A DNA stretch of 64,000 bases from Rhodococcoides kroppenstedtii (lineage in GTDB: Bacteria > Actinomycetota > Actinomycetes > Mycobacteriales > Mycobacteriaceae), in NCBI RefSeq assembly GCF_900111805.1, contig NZ_FOJN01000002.1:310001-374000 (forward strand), given 5' to 3'. Below the pieces are notes generated by a model that worked only from the letters and a program-made list of their open reading frames with translations, was not told where the DNA came from and did no database searches. Position 1 is the stretch's first letter. Every line of letters starts with the position of its first letter. A program made the position numbers and the translations under genes. Below are positions 53,395 through 62,737 of this stretch, piece after piece.

Positions 53395-54870
53395 ATGACC
53401 GAACCGTCCCGCCTCCGGGAGTCCGTCACGGCCCGCACACTCGCGCAGAGCCTCGACATGACCGCTGTGCTCGGACGCGTCGGGCCGATGTACGCGAGCC
53501 TGGCGCGCGATCTGCAGCGGCTCGTGGAGGACGGTGCCGTCGCGGCCGACGCGCGCATGCCGTCTGAGCGCGTGCTGGCCCGCGTCCTCGGGGTCTCGCG
53601 GGTCACGGTCGCCTCCGCCTACCGGGAGCTTCGCGAGCAGGGCGTGCTCACGTCGGTGCACGGGGCCGGCACGTTCGTGGTTCCGCGATCGGACACCCGT
53701 CCCTGGGGCCGGCTGGTCACCGGTGACGGGCCCGACGTCCTGGAGTTCGTCAACGCCGCACCGCCCGCGTCGTCTTTCCTCGGCGCCGCGTACGAGGCAG
53801 CCGCCCGCGGGATCGCGACTACGTCGGCGCACCCCGGGTACGTGCCGGGTGGGGCCTTCCGCCTGCGGGAGGCGATTGCGCGGCGCTACACCGCTCGGGG
53901 TCTGCCGACGACGGCTGACCAGATCATGATCACCGCGGGCGCCACCGACGCGATCCACGCGGTGGTCGCCGCGCTCGTCGGGCCCGGTAACCGCGTCCTG
54001 GTGGAGCACCCCACGTACCCCGGTGCGCTGGACACGCTCCGTGCCGTGGGCGCGACCTGCATCCCCGTCGCCCTCGATCCGAGTGATCCGGACGCCTTCG
54101 TCGATGCCGCCGATCGTGCTGCGCGGCAGCACGATCCGGTACTCGCCTACCTCATGCCCGATCATGCCAACCCGTCCGGCACGGTACTGCCGACCGACAC
54201 GCGTCGTCGCCTGGCCGCGACTCTCCATCGCCGCGGTGTGGTGACCGTGATCGACGAGGTGTCCGTCGACCTCGACCTCGACGGACACGGACCGACCGAA
54301 CCGTTCGGCGCCCCGGTGCCCGATCGCGCCGCGGTGACCGTGGGGTCGCTCAGCAAGTCCGTGTGGGGCGGACTCCGGGTCGGGTGGGTCCGGGCCGACG
54401 CGGCGCACCTGGCCGCCGTCGCGACCGTCTACAGCGCGCGCCAGTTGACGGTGTCGCTGATCGACCAGTACGCCGCGATCGAGCTGCTCGGCGACTACGA
54501 GGCCGTCGTCGCGCATCGATGCGATCAGCTGCGGGCGAGCCGCGACGCGCTCACCTCCGCGCTGACCCGGTCGCTTCCGGACTGGTCGTTCCGGTCGCCG
54601 TCGGGCGGACTGTCGCTCTGGTGCACGCTGCCCGCGGGGGAGCGGTCGACGGAGCTCGTCGATCGCGCGCGGGAGCGTGGCCTGATGCTCGCCCCCGGAA
54701 CCCGATTCGGCACCGGTTACGCGTTCGACGACTGCCAGCGCATCCCGTTCACGCGCACTCCCGAGGAGATCGAGGACGCCGTGGCCGTGTTGGCCGAGCT
54801 CATGGGTGGCGCGAACGCCGGCCCGAGGGAACGGGTCCCGTCGCGCGCGGTTCCCGAGGCGGTGGTGTGA
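53395..54870 (+). CDS. MocR/PdxR-type regulator (GntR winged helix fused to aminotransferase domain)
   Basis: A 491-residue protein. An N-terminal GntR winged helix (MPSERVLARVLGVSRVTVAS; GVLTSVHGAGTFV) is joined to a class-I aminotransferase domain (from about 110) with LMPDHANPSGTVL, VIDEVSVDLDL and the PLP lysine in VGSLSKSVWGGLRVGW. Such proteins bind PLP as a ligand and control vitamin B6 or amino-acid genes. No pdxST genes are in the window. ATG 53395 gives the expected length; a longer frame at 53284 crosses the operator sites. It marks the right end of the block absent from M. tuberculosis at this spot. Confidence 0.88.
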   Translation: MTEPSRLRESVTARTLAQSLDMTAVLGRVGPMYASLARDLQRLVEDGAVAADARMPSERVLARVLGVSRVTVASAYRELREQGVLTSVHGAGTFVVPRSDTRPWGRLVTGDGPDVLEFVNAAPPASSFLGAAYEAAARGIATTSAHPGYVPGGAFRLREAIARRYTARGLPTTADQIMITAGATDAIHAVVAALVGPGNRVLVEHPTYPGALDTLRAVGATCIPVALDPSDPDAFVDAADRAARQHDPVLAYLMPDHANPSGTVLPTDTRRRLAATLHRRGVVTVIDEVSVDLDLDGHGPTEPFGAPVPDRAAVTVGSLSKSVWGGLRVGWVRADAAHLAAVATVYSARQLTVSLIDQYAAIELLGDYEAVVAHRCDQLRASRDALTSALTRSLPDWSFRSPSGGLSLWCTLPAGERSTELVDRARERGLMLAPGTRFGTGYAFDDCQRIPFTRTPEEIEDAVAVLAELMGGANAGPRERVPSRAVPEAVV

Positions 54871-54912
54871 CCGTGGTCCACGAGCGGATCGGCGCCCGCG
54901 AGCACCGCGGTG

Positions 54913-55710
54913 TCACTGACGCGGCGCCGCCGCGGTGGTCGTGAGCAGGTCGGCGACGATGGCCGCTGATTCCGGACCCTTCGCCTGCGGGACCATGTGG
55001 TCGCAGTCGAGATCGACGAAGGTGACGTGGTCGAGCTCCGCGGCCAGTCGCTCCCGGCACGCGTCCGACAGGTACGGCGGGTGCACCCGGCTCGCACGCA
55101 CCACCACGGTCGGGACCGACGCGGGCGGCACGGCCATCGGGCGCGCCAGTTCGCCCCAGGACCCCACCACGGCCGCGGTACTCGTGCGCCACCGCACCCG
55201 ACCGTTCTCGGCGTCGATCAGATGCTCCGCGAGTTCCTCGTCGAGCAGCTCGGTCGGGACGTCGTTCCAGGCGCCGTGCACCTTGTCCGAGCGGGCCTCG
55301 TCCGCGTCGGTGTAGTCGTCGTGTCGTACGGTCGATTCCGCGACCTCGAGCAGGCTGTCCGGCGGTAGTTCGGCCGCTGGGTCGAGCAGTACGAGCCCGG
55401 TGACGGCGGCGGGCTCGGTCCGGGCCAGGTGCAGAGCCAGGGCGCAACCGTAGGAGTGGCCGACCACCACGGCGGGCCCGCCGCCATGGGCCGCGAGGAC
55501 CGCGGACAACCGGGCCACCTGCGCCTCGATGGACCACGGCGGTGTGTACGGGGCGTGTCCGTGACCGATGAGGTCCGGCGCGATCACCCGCGCGTGCGGC
55601 AGGTGCTCGCTCCATGCCCGCCAGCGTCGACCGTGCCCGGTCATGCCGTGCACGGCGAGCACCGTCGGGCCGTCGGTGGGGCCGAAGAGATGAACGGACG
55701 GGTCGGTCAT
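54913..55710 (-). CDS. lipV: Alpha/beta-fold hydrolase (LipV-like)
   Basis: A 265-residue alpha/beta hydrolase. The oxyanion motif is VHGMTGHGRRW near residue 20, the nucleophile elbow VVGHSYGCALAL (GHSYG) near 95, and the likely catalytic histidine DCDHMVPQ near 235. It may be an esterase or lipase; M. tuberculosis LipV (Rv3203) lies at this place beside adnA, but the identity rests partly on position. ATG 55710 is divergent from adnA with only 51 bases between. Confidence 0.8.
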   Translation of the reverse strand: MTDPSVHLFGPTDGPTVLAVHGMTGHGRRWRAWSEHLPHARVIAPDLIGHGHAPYTPPWSIEAQVARLSAVLAAHGGGPAVVVGHSYGCALALHLARTEPAAVTGLVLLDPAAELPPDSLLEVAESTVRHDDYTDADEARSDKVHGAWNDVPTELLDEELAEHLIDAENGRVRWRTSTAAVVGSWGELARPMAVPPASVPTVVVRASRVHPPYLSDACRERLAAELDHVTFVDLDCDHMVPQAKGPESAAIVADLLTTTAAAPRQ

Positions 55711-55761
55711 CGAAGCTCCTCGCGCGGCGGTCGTGTCGGACCCCCATGATGCAATCGCGGC

Positions 55762-58700
55762 ATGAGGGAGAGGACGTCGGGTGGCTCGGCCGGGGCGCCG
55801 GTCGCGGGCGCGCGCTTGGTGCGCCCGCTGCCCGTGGAGCGGGTCGAGCGTCGGTGGCCGGTGGACTGTGCCTCGCTGTTCGCTCCCGGTGACGCCGGGT
55901 TCCGGCGGGTACTCGGCGGACCGGGGACGGGTAAGACGTCGCTGGTGGCGGACGTCGCGGTGGCTCGTATCCGGGACGAGGGGGTCGATCCGGAATCGGT
56001 GCTCGTCCTGACCCAGTCCCGTCGTGCGGCGGTCGACATGCGGGAACGCATCACCGCGGGGCTCTTGGCGCGCGGGGAGAGCGCGTCCGTCCGGCGGGCC
56101 ACGCGGGAGCCGCTGGTGCGCACCGTGCACTCCTATGCCTTCGCCGTGCTGCGGTTGCAGGCATCCGCCCACGGCAATCCGCCGCCCCGGTTGCTCACGA
56201 GCGCGGAGCAGGACTCGATCGTGCGCGAGATGCTGCAGGGGGAACTGGCCGACGGCGCGACGCGGTGGCCGGAGCACCTGCGACCGGCGCTGGGGCTGTC
56301 CGGCTTCGCCTCCGAGGTGCGGAACCTGGTGCTCCGGGCCGCGGAACGCGGTCTGGGCCCGGAGGATCTGGTGAAGCTGGGTCGCCGGCACGCGCGGCCG
56401 GCCTGGGTCGCCGTCGGACAGTTCGCCGCGCAGTACGAGCAGGCGATGGTCCTGCGTGGGTCGGTCGGGGTCGAGACGCCGGAGGCGACGTCACCAGGCC
56501 TCGACGCAGCGGAACTCGTCGGCTCGGCCCTCACCGCGTTCGCCACCGATCCGGACCTGCTCGCTCGCGAACGCGCGCGGATCCGCCACGTCCTGGTGGA
56601 CGACGCGCAGCATCTCGATCCTCAGGCCGCCACGATCGTGCGCGCCGTCGCGTCCGGGGCCGGGACGGTGCTCGTCGTGGGGGACCCGGACCAGACCGTG
56701 TATTCCTTCCGCGGCGCGGACCCGGCGTTCCTCCTGGAGGATCCGGAGACGCGAATCGTGTTGACGCACAATCATCGTGCCACCGCCGCGGTCGGCGCGG
56801 CGGCCGCGGAGGTTGCCCGGAACCTGCCCGGTCGCCACGACCATCGCGGCGCATCCGGGTATCGCGACGACGTCGTCGTCGACCGGTCCGCTGACCCGAC
56901 CGCCGATTCGGTCGACGACGCGGTGATCGGCGGTGCGGCCGACCCGTCGAGGCGGACCCGCGCCGTCGCACCGGCGCGGGTGGTCGTCACCACCTCGGCC
57001 GCCAAGGAGGCGGCTGTCGTGGCGGACACCGTGCGTCGGGCGCACCTCGGCGACGGTGTCGCCTGGTCCCAGATGGCCGTGATCGTGCGATCGGTGCCCC
57101 GGTCGGCGGCCCCGCTGCGGCGGGCGTTGCTGGCTGCCGGCGTTCCCGTGGTGACTTCGGCCGCCGCCCTACCGTTGTCGCGGCAACGCGGGGCGGCGTC
57201 CCTGCTCGGGGTGCTGCGTGCCGTCGCCGCGAGCCGGAGCGCGGATCCGGCCGGTGCGGCGGACTTCACTGTCGACGATGCGTTCGCACTGCTCGAAGGC
57301 CCCATCGGCGGGGCCGACCCGCTGTCGCTTCGCCGTCTGCGCCGGGGCCTGCGCCGAGCGGAGGTCGCTCGGGGCGGAGATCGTGACTCGGCGGACCTGG
57401 TCCGCACCGCCGTGCTCGGCGACGGCAGCTCCGGTACCGCCGTGCTCGGCGACGGCAGCTCCGGTACCGCCGTGCTCGGCGACGGCAGCTCCGGCACCAC
57501 CTCGCTCGACGTCGGCTCTCTCGTCGACACGTTGACCGACGTCGAGGCCGCGCCCTTGCGCCGAGTGCGCAAGGTGGTGCGCGCCGCGGCCGCGGCGGTC
57601 GGTCCGGACGGGCGTCGGGTGGAGGACGCGCTGTGGGCCGCGTGGACGGCGACCGCGCTGGAGCGGCGCTGGGTCGCGGCGTCGGCGCGGGGCGGCCCGC
57701 TCGGCGCCCAGGCCGACCGCGACCTCGACAGCGTGGTCGCGTTGTTCGACACCGCCGCGTCGTACGTGGACGCGCTTCCGCGCAGCACCCTGGGCGGCTT
57801 CGTCGATCACGTGCTCGACCAGGAGATCCCGGCCACCGAGGGGCGCCGCGCCACCGTCGTCCCCGACGCGGTCCGAATCGTGAGCGCCCACGCGGCGGCC
57901 GGACGTGAGTGGGACGTCGTGGTCGTGGCGGGGGTGCAGGACGGGCTGTGGCCGGCGCTCCGTCCGCGCGGAACGCTGCTCGGTGTCGAGGACCTGCTCG
58001 ACGTCGACGCGGGTGTCACCACCGCCGCGGGCGACGTCGACCGCCGACTGTCTCGCACGGCACCGCTGCTGGCCGAGGAGCGTCGCCTGTTCCTGTCCGC
58101 CTGCTCGCGGGCGCGGGAGGCACTGCTCGTCACCGCGGTCGACTCGGTGACCGGCGGCGAGGAGACGTTGCGCTCCCGGTTCGTCGACGAGCTGATCGCC
58201 TCCGGCCGCGTCCGGGTGGACGAGGGTGCGACGGGGACGCCGGACGGTGCGGACCGGATCGCGGACAGCCGTGTGCTGGCCCTGCCCGACATCGTGGCCG
58301 AACTGCGCGCGGTCGTGTGCGACGAGACGGCGGCGCGGGTGGACCCCGGGCGACATACCCGGGCGGTCGGTGCGCTGGCTCGGCTCGCTGCGGCCGGCAT
58401 TCCCGGTGCGCATCCGGACACCTGGTACGGCACCGGGGGGGCGAGCACCACGGCGGCCCTGTGGGTTGCGGACGGGGAGGACGGCGAGGGCGGGGCCGCC
58501 GTCGCGTTGTCGCCGTCGACCGTGGAGGTGTTGTCGACCTGCCCGTTGCGCTGGGCGCTCGAGCGGCACGGCGGTCGGGACGGCGACACCGTCCACGCGG
58601 TCACCGGCAACCTCGTCCACACCATCGTGCAGGCGGTCGCCGGGCGTGTTCCTGCGGAGGAAGTTCGCCGGGAGCTCGACCGGGCCTGGAGCGCAGTGGA

Positions 58701-59283
58701 TCTCGGCTCGGAGTGGTACTCGCGACGGGAGCTCGCGCGGACGGCGGCCATGATCGACACCTTCCGCGACTGGATGCAGCGTTCCCGTGGCGAGTTGACC
58801 GAAGCAGGCGTCGAGGTGCCTGTCGACGGGGTGCTCGAGCCGCGGTCGCCCGACGAGCCCACGGTGCGGCTGCGGGGCCGGATCGACCGCCTCGAGCACG
58901 ATCCGGACGGCCGCCCGGTGGTGGTCGACGTCAAGACGGGCAAGAACGCGGTGACCAAGACGGCCGCCGCCGAGCATCCGCAGCTGGCGACGTACCAGGT
59001 GGCGCTCGCGGCCGGCGCCGTCGAGGGCGAACCGGCGGCCGAACCCGGCGGTGGCCGGCTCGTCTACGTGGCGCAGACCCATCGCTCCACCGGCGCCGTG
59101 GAACGCACACAGCCCGCCCCCACCACGGAGCAGCTGGAGGAGTGGCGAGACACCGTCGTTGCCGCGGCTGCGGCCACGCGGGGGCCGACGTTCGAGGCGC
59201 GGGTCAACGACGGGTGCCGCCACTGCCCGGTGGTGGCGGCCTGCCCCGCGCAGGATCGAGGGCGGCAGGTGACGGAAGGATGA
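55762..59283 (+). CDS. adnA: AdnA: helicase-nuclease subunit for double-strand-break resection
   Basis: A 1173-residue UvrD-like motor plus RecB-like nuclease. Walker A GGPGTGKT is at residues 52-59; motif II reads DDAQ (280-283), with Asp in place of the usual Glu. The nuclease motif VVDVKTGK is near 1054. C927, C1152, C1155 and C1161 can form the AddB-type 4Fe-4S cluster. AdnAB resects broken DNA ends in mycobacteria, where the AdnB motor does most of the work, which fits the altered motif II. A 30-bp tandem repeat puts three AVLGDGSSGT copies at residues 549-578. The gene is the first of an adnA-adnB unit. Confidence 0.92.
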   Translation: MRERTSGGSAGAPVAGARLVRPLPVERVERRWPVDCASLFAPGDAGFRRVLGGPGTGKTSLVADVAVARIRDEGVDPESVLVLTQSRRAAVDMRERITAGLLARGESASVRRATREPLVRTVHSYAFAVLRLQASAHGNPPPRLLTSAEQDSIVREMLQGELADGATRWPEHLRPALGLSGFASEVRNLVLRAAERGLGPEDLVKLGRRHARPAWVAVGQFAAQYEQAMVLRGSVGVETPEATSPGLDAAELVGSALTAFATDPDLLARERARIRHVLVDDAQHLDPQAATIVRAVASGAGTVLVVGDPDQTVYSFRGADPAFLLEDPETRIVLTHNHRATAAVGAAAAEVARNLPGRHDHRGASGYRDDVVVDRSADPTADSVDDAVIGGAADPSRRTRAVAPARVVVTTSAAKEAAVVADTVRRAHLGDGVAWSQMAVIVRSVPRSAAPLRRALLAAGVPVVTSAAALPLSRQRGAASLLGVLRAVAASRSADPAGAADFTVDDAFALLEGPIGGADPLSLRRLRRGLRRAEVARGGDRDSADLVRTAVLGDGSSGTAVLGDGSSGTAVLGDGSSGTTSLDVGSLVDTLTDVEAAPLRRVRKVVRAAAAAVGPDGRRVEDALWAAWTATALERRWVAASARGGPLGAQADRDLDSVVALFDTAASYVDALPRSTLGGFVDHVLDQEIPATEGRRATVVPDAVRIVSAHAAAGREWDVVVVAGVQDGLWPALRPRGTLLGVEDLLDVDAGVTTAAGDVDRRLSRTAPLLAEERRLFLSACSRAREALLVTAVDSVTGGEETLRSRFVDELIASGRVRVDEGATGTPDGADRIADSRVLALPDIVAELRAVVCDETAARVDPGRHTRAVGALARLAAAGIPGAHPDTWYGTGGASTTAALWVADGEDGEGGAAVALSPSTVEVLSTCPLRWALERHGGRDGDTVHAVTGNLVHTIVQAVAGRVPAEEVRRELDRAWSAVDLGSEWYSRRELARTAAMIDTFRDWMQRSRGELTEAGVEVPVDGVLEPRSPDEPTVRLRGRIDRLEHDPDGRPVVVDVKTGKNAVTKTAAAEHPQLATYQVALAAGAVEGEPAAEPGGGRLVYVAQTHRSTGAVERTQPAPTTEQLEEWRDTVVAAAAATRGPTFEARVNDGCRHCPVVAACPAQDRGRQVTEG
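57406..57495 (+). repeat. 30-bp tandem repeat inside adnA
   Basis: Three almost identical units starting ACCGCCGTGCTCGGCGACGG begin at 57406, 57436 and 57466. They code TAVLGDGSSG three times in frame, in a surface-type linker between helicase subdomains. Near-identity of the units points to recent expansion. Confidence 0.92.
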
Positions 59284-59332
59284 CCGGTGACGGTGAAAGG
59301 TCGGGTGACGGGGGCATGACGGGGGGCGACGC

Positions 59333-62300
59333 ATGACGCGCGGCACCGCATCCGAGGAGCGCGTGGACGCGACGGTCGACCCCGCGGACCTTGCTCGTGC
59401 GCTGGGTCTGCCGACGCCCACGGACGAGCAGGCGGCGGTGATCGCCGCGCCGCGAGGGCCTTTGCTGGTGGTCGCCGGTGCGGGGGCGGGCAAGACGGAG
59501 ACCATGGCCGCACGGGTGGTCTGGATGGTGGCCAACCGGCTCGTCCGGCCGGACGAGGTACTGGGCCTGACGTTCACCCGCAAGGCCGCCCAGCAGTTGG
59601 CGCAGCGCATCCGACAGCGGTTGTCGCGGCTCGCGGGGTCCGACCTCGTCACGCGTCTGGATCCGAGCGGCGACCTCCGTCGGGACATCGTGTCAGGTGA
59701 GCCGGAGGTCTCCACGTATCACGCGTACGCCGGGCGGCTCCTCGACCGATACGGCATGGTGCTGCCGCTGGAACCGGCGACCTCGCTGGTCTCCGATACC
59801 GAGCTCTGGCAGATCGCGTTCCGGGTGGTGTCCGACTGGGACGGCCACATCGACACCGACAAGATCCCCTCCACGGTCACCCAGCAGGTGCTGGCGCTGT
59901 CCGGTCAACTGGCCGAGCATCTCGTCGAGCCGGCCGATCTTCCGGCGGTCCGCGATGCGCTCGCGATACTCGTGGCCACCCTTCCGCCGGGTCCTTCGCA
60001 GCGCGACGGGGATCCGACCAAGGCACTGACCACGGTGGTGTCCGTCCAGGACGATCGCATCGCGATGCTGCCCCTCGTCGAGCGACTGCACGAGGCGCTG
60101 CGGCGAGAGGGCCGGCTGGACTTCGGGCGGCAGATGTCACTGGCGGCGCGTCTGGCCGCCGACCACGCCGAGGCGGGACGCGCGGAACGCGAGCGCTTCC
60201 GGCTCGTCCTGCTCGACGAGTATCAGGACACCGGGCACTCGCAGCGAGTTCTGCTGTCCTCGTTGTTCGGCCGAGCGCAGGACACCGCGCTGTCCGTGAC
60301 GGCCGTCGGCGACCCGATGCAATCGATCTACGGCTGGCGCGGAGCCTCCGCCGCCAACCTGCCCCGGTTCGTGACCGACTTTCCCGCCGCCCGGCGGCGT
60401 GGTGCCGCGGTACTCGCCGATCGACGGTTCCTTTCCACCAGCTGGCGTAACCCGCCGGAAGCACTGGTGCTGGCCAACGCGGTGGCGTCGCCGCTCCGCG
60501 AGCGAGGGGTCGCCGTCGAGGAACTCACGGCCCGGCCGGGCGCGTCGGCGGGCGATGTACGCCTCGCCCTCACCACCACGGCGGACGAGGAACGCGCCTG
60601 GGTGGCCGACGTCATCTCGCGGGAGTACGAGGACGCTCGACGTCGGGACGATCCGCCCCCCACCGCGGCGGTGCTGATTCGTCGCAACGCCGACGCGGAA
60701 CCGATCGCAGAGGCCCTGCGCCGCCGCGGGCTCCCGGTCGAGGTGGTCGGGCTCGGCGGACTGCTGCGCACACCCGAGGTGGCGGACCTGGTCGCGGTAC
60801 TGCGCATGCTCTCGGACCCCCTCGCGGGTTCCGCCGCCGTGCGGATCCTCACCGGGGCGCGATGGCAGATCGGTATCGCCGACCTGCGTGCGCTGTCCCG
60901 ACGAGCCCGAGCCGTAGCCGCCGGTGCCGGCCACGGCCGCACGGGCGCGGTCACCGACGTCGACGATCTCGCGCAGGCGCTGGGCGACGTCCTCCCCGGG
61001 GAGCGCTCGGAGGAATCGGGACTCGTCGACGCCATCGCCGACCCGGGGGATCCGTCCCAGTACTCCGCCGCCGGGTACGCGCGGGTCACCGCACTCGGTG
61101 CAGAACTGCAGACGCTGCGCACCCGGCTGGGGCAGCCGCTCCCGGATCTGGTGGCGGACGTCGAGCGAGTGCTCGGGCTCGGCATCGAGGCCGGCGCTCG
61201 GACGCGCTACGCCGGGGCCGGCGGTGCCGCGCGTATCGCCGGGGGACGCGAGCACCTCGACGCGTTCGCGGACGTCGTCGCCGATTTCGCCGACCAGCGC
61301 ACCGCCACCCTGGGCGGTCTCCTGGCCTACCTCGCCGCCGCCGACGACGTCGAGGACGGGTTGGAGCCGGGGGAGGTGGAGGTCGATCCGCATCGGGTGC
61401 AGATCCTCACCGTGCATGCGGCCAAGGGGCTCGAGTGGGAGGTCGTGGCCGTGCCGGGCGTGTGCGCCGGGGTGTTTCCCTCCACCCGTGGTCAGCCGAC
61501 CTGGATGACCACCGTCGCCGAGCTGCCGCCCGACCTTCGAGGAGACCGAGCGCAGCCGGGCGAGGCGGCGGACGGTGTCCCGGTGCTCGACGTGTCGGAT
61601 GCCGCGCACCGCGCGGACCTCGAGACCGCCATCGACCGTCACAAGAAGGCGCTCGCGGGACGTCGACTCGACGAGGACCGCCGGCTGTTCTACGTGGCCG
61701 TGACGCGAACCGAACGGGTTCTCCTGGTCTCGGGGCATCACTGGTCGCCGGGGTCGAGTCGGCCCAAGGGGCCGTCCCCGTTCCTGTCGGAGCTGAAGGC
61801 GCTCGCCGACGCGAGGGCCGACGCGGGCACCGTGGTCCGGTGGGACGACGCGCCGGCCGACGGCGCCGCGAATCCGTACGAGGACCGTGTGGTCTCCGCG
61901 CAGTGGCCGGCCGACCCGCTCGGGGTGCGGCGTGCCGCCGTCGACGCGGGCGCCGCGGCGGTCCGGGAGGCGATGGCGAGTCGGGCGGACGACCCGACCG
62001 ACGGGACCGGCCCCGAGGCGGAACGGGACGATCCCGAGGGGTGGCACCGCGACATCGACCTGCTGTTGGCCGAGCGTGAGCGCGTCGCCCCGGGAATCAC
62101 CGACGTGCCGGTCCCGAACACGCTGTCGGTGAGCCAACTGGTGGACCTGGTGGCCGATCCCGATCGGCTGGCCGGAACGCTGCGACGGCCGGTGCCGTTC
62201 GCGCCGAACCCGTTGGCGCGCCGTGGAACCGCGTTCCACGCGTGGGTGGAGCGGCGGTTCGGGGCCACCCGCCTGCTCGACCTCGACGAGTTGCCCGGCG

Positions 62301-62737
62301 CCGCCGACGGGGCGACCGGATCGGACGCCGATCTCGAGGGCCTCCAGCGTGCCTTCGACGCCTCGCCGTGGGCGCTGCGCAGTCCGATCGAGGTGGAGGT
62401 GCCGTTCGAGACGTCGGTGGGGGGTGTGGTGCTCCGGGGCCGCATGGACGCGGTGTTCGCCGACACCGACGGCGGATTCACGGTGGTGGACTGGAAGACC
62501 GGCGCCCGACCGACGCCGGCGGAGGAACGGGCGGTGGCACTGCAGCTCGCGGCCTACCGGGTGGCCTGGTCGGAGCTGGCCGGCGTGCCCCTGGACCGCG
62601 TCCGGGCGGCGTTCCACTACGTCCGGTCGGGAACCACGGTGGCGCCGCAGGATCTCCCGGACGCGGACGCTCTCGCCCGACTGGTGGGCTCCGCGGCTAG
62701 CGCGGACCCCGCGAGTACACCGACCACGCCTGCGTGA
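59333..62737 (+). CDS. adnB: AdnB: main motor helicase-nuclease subunit for double-strand-break resection
   Basis: A 1134-residue UvrD/RecB-type protein. Walker A AGAGAGKT lies near residue 50, motif Ia LTFTRKAAQQL near 83, motif II LLDEYQDTGHSQ near 295 (intact DE), AAKGLEWEVV near 700 and AVTRTERVLLVSG near 785. The C-terminal nuclease domain has AFHAWVERRFG and VVDWKTGARP. It pairs with AdnA to unwind and cut broken DNA ends. A 49-base gap after adnA carries repeated ATGAC/GGTGACGG words. Its last 41 bases overlap the convergent DoxX-like gene. Confidence 0.93.
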   Translation: MTRGTASEERVDATVDPADLARALGLPTPTDEQAAVIAAPRGPLLVVAGAGAGKTETMAARVVWMVANRLVRPDEVLGLTFTRKAAQQLAQRIRQRLSRLAGSDLVTRLDPSGDLRRDIVSGEPEVSTYHAYAGRLLDRYGMVLPLEPATSLVSDTELWQIAFRVVSDWDGHIDTDKIPSTVTQQVLALSGQLAEHLVEPADLPAVRDALAILVATLPPGPSQRDGDPTKALTTVVSVQDDRIAMLPLVERLHEALRREGRLDFGRQMSLAARLAADHAEAGRAERERFRLVLLDEYQDTGHSQRVLLSSLFGRAQDTALSVTAVGDPMQSIYGWRGASAANLPRFVTDFPAARRRGAAVLADRRFLSTSWRNPPEALVLANAVASPLRERGVAVEELTARPGASAGDVRLALTTTADEERAWVADVISREYEDARRRDDPPPTAAVLIRRNADAEPIAEALRRRGLPVEVVGLGGLLRTPEVADLVAVLRMLSDPLAGSAAVRILTGARWQIGIADLRALSRRARAVAAGAGHGRTGAVTDVDDLAQALGDVLPGERSEESGLVDAIADPGDPSQYSAAGYARVTALGAELQTLRTRLGQPLPDLVADVERVLGLGIEAGARTRYAGAGGAARIAGGREHLDAFADVVADFADQRTATLGGLLAYLAAADDVEDGLEPGEVEVDPHRVQILTVHAAKGLEWEVVAVPGVCAGVFPSTRGQPTWMTTVAELPPDLRGDRAQPGEAADGVPVLDVSDAAHRADLETAIDRHKKALAGRRLDEDRRLFYVAVTRTERVLLVSGHHWSPGSSRPKGPSPFLSELKALADARADAGTVVRWDDAPADGAANPYEDRVVSAQWPADPLGVRRAAVDAGAAAVREAMASRADDPTDGTGPEAERDDPEGWHRDIDLLLAERERVAPGITDVPVPNTLSVSQLVDLVADPDRLAGTLRRPVPFAPNPLARRGTAFHAWVERRFGATRLLDLDELPGAADGATGSDADLEGLQRAFDASPWALRSPIEVEVPFETSVGGVVLRGRMDAVFADTDGGFTVVDWKTGARPTPAEERAVALQLAAYRVAWSELAGVPLDRVRAAFHYVRSGTTVAPQDLPDADALARLVGSAASADPASTPTTPA

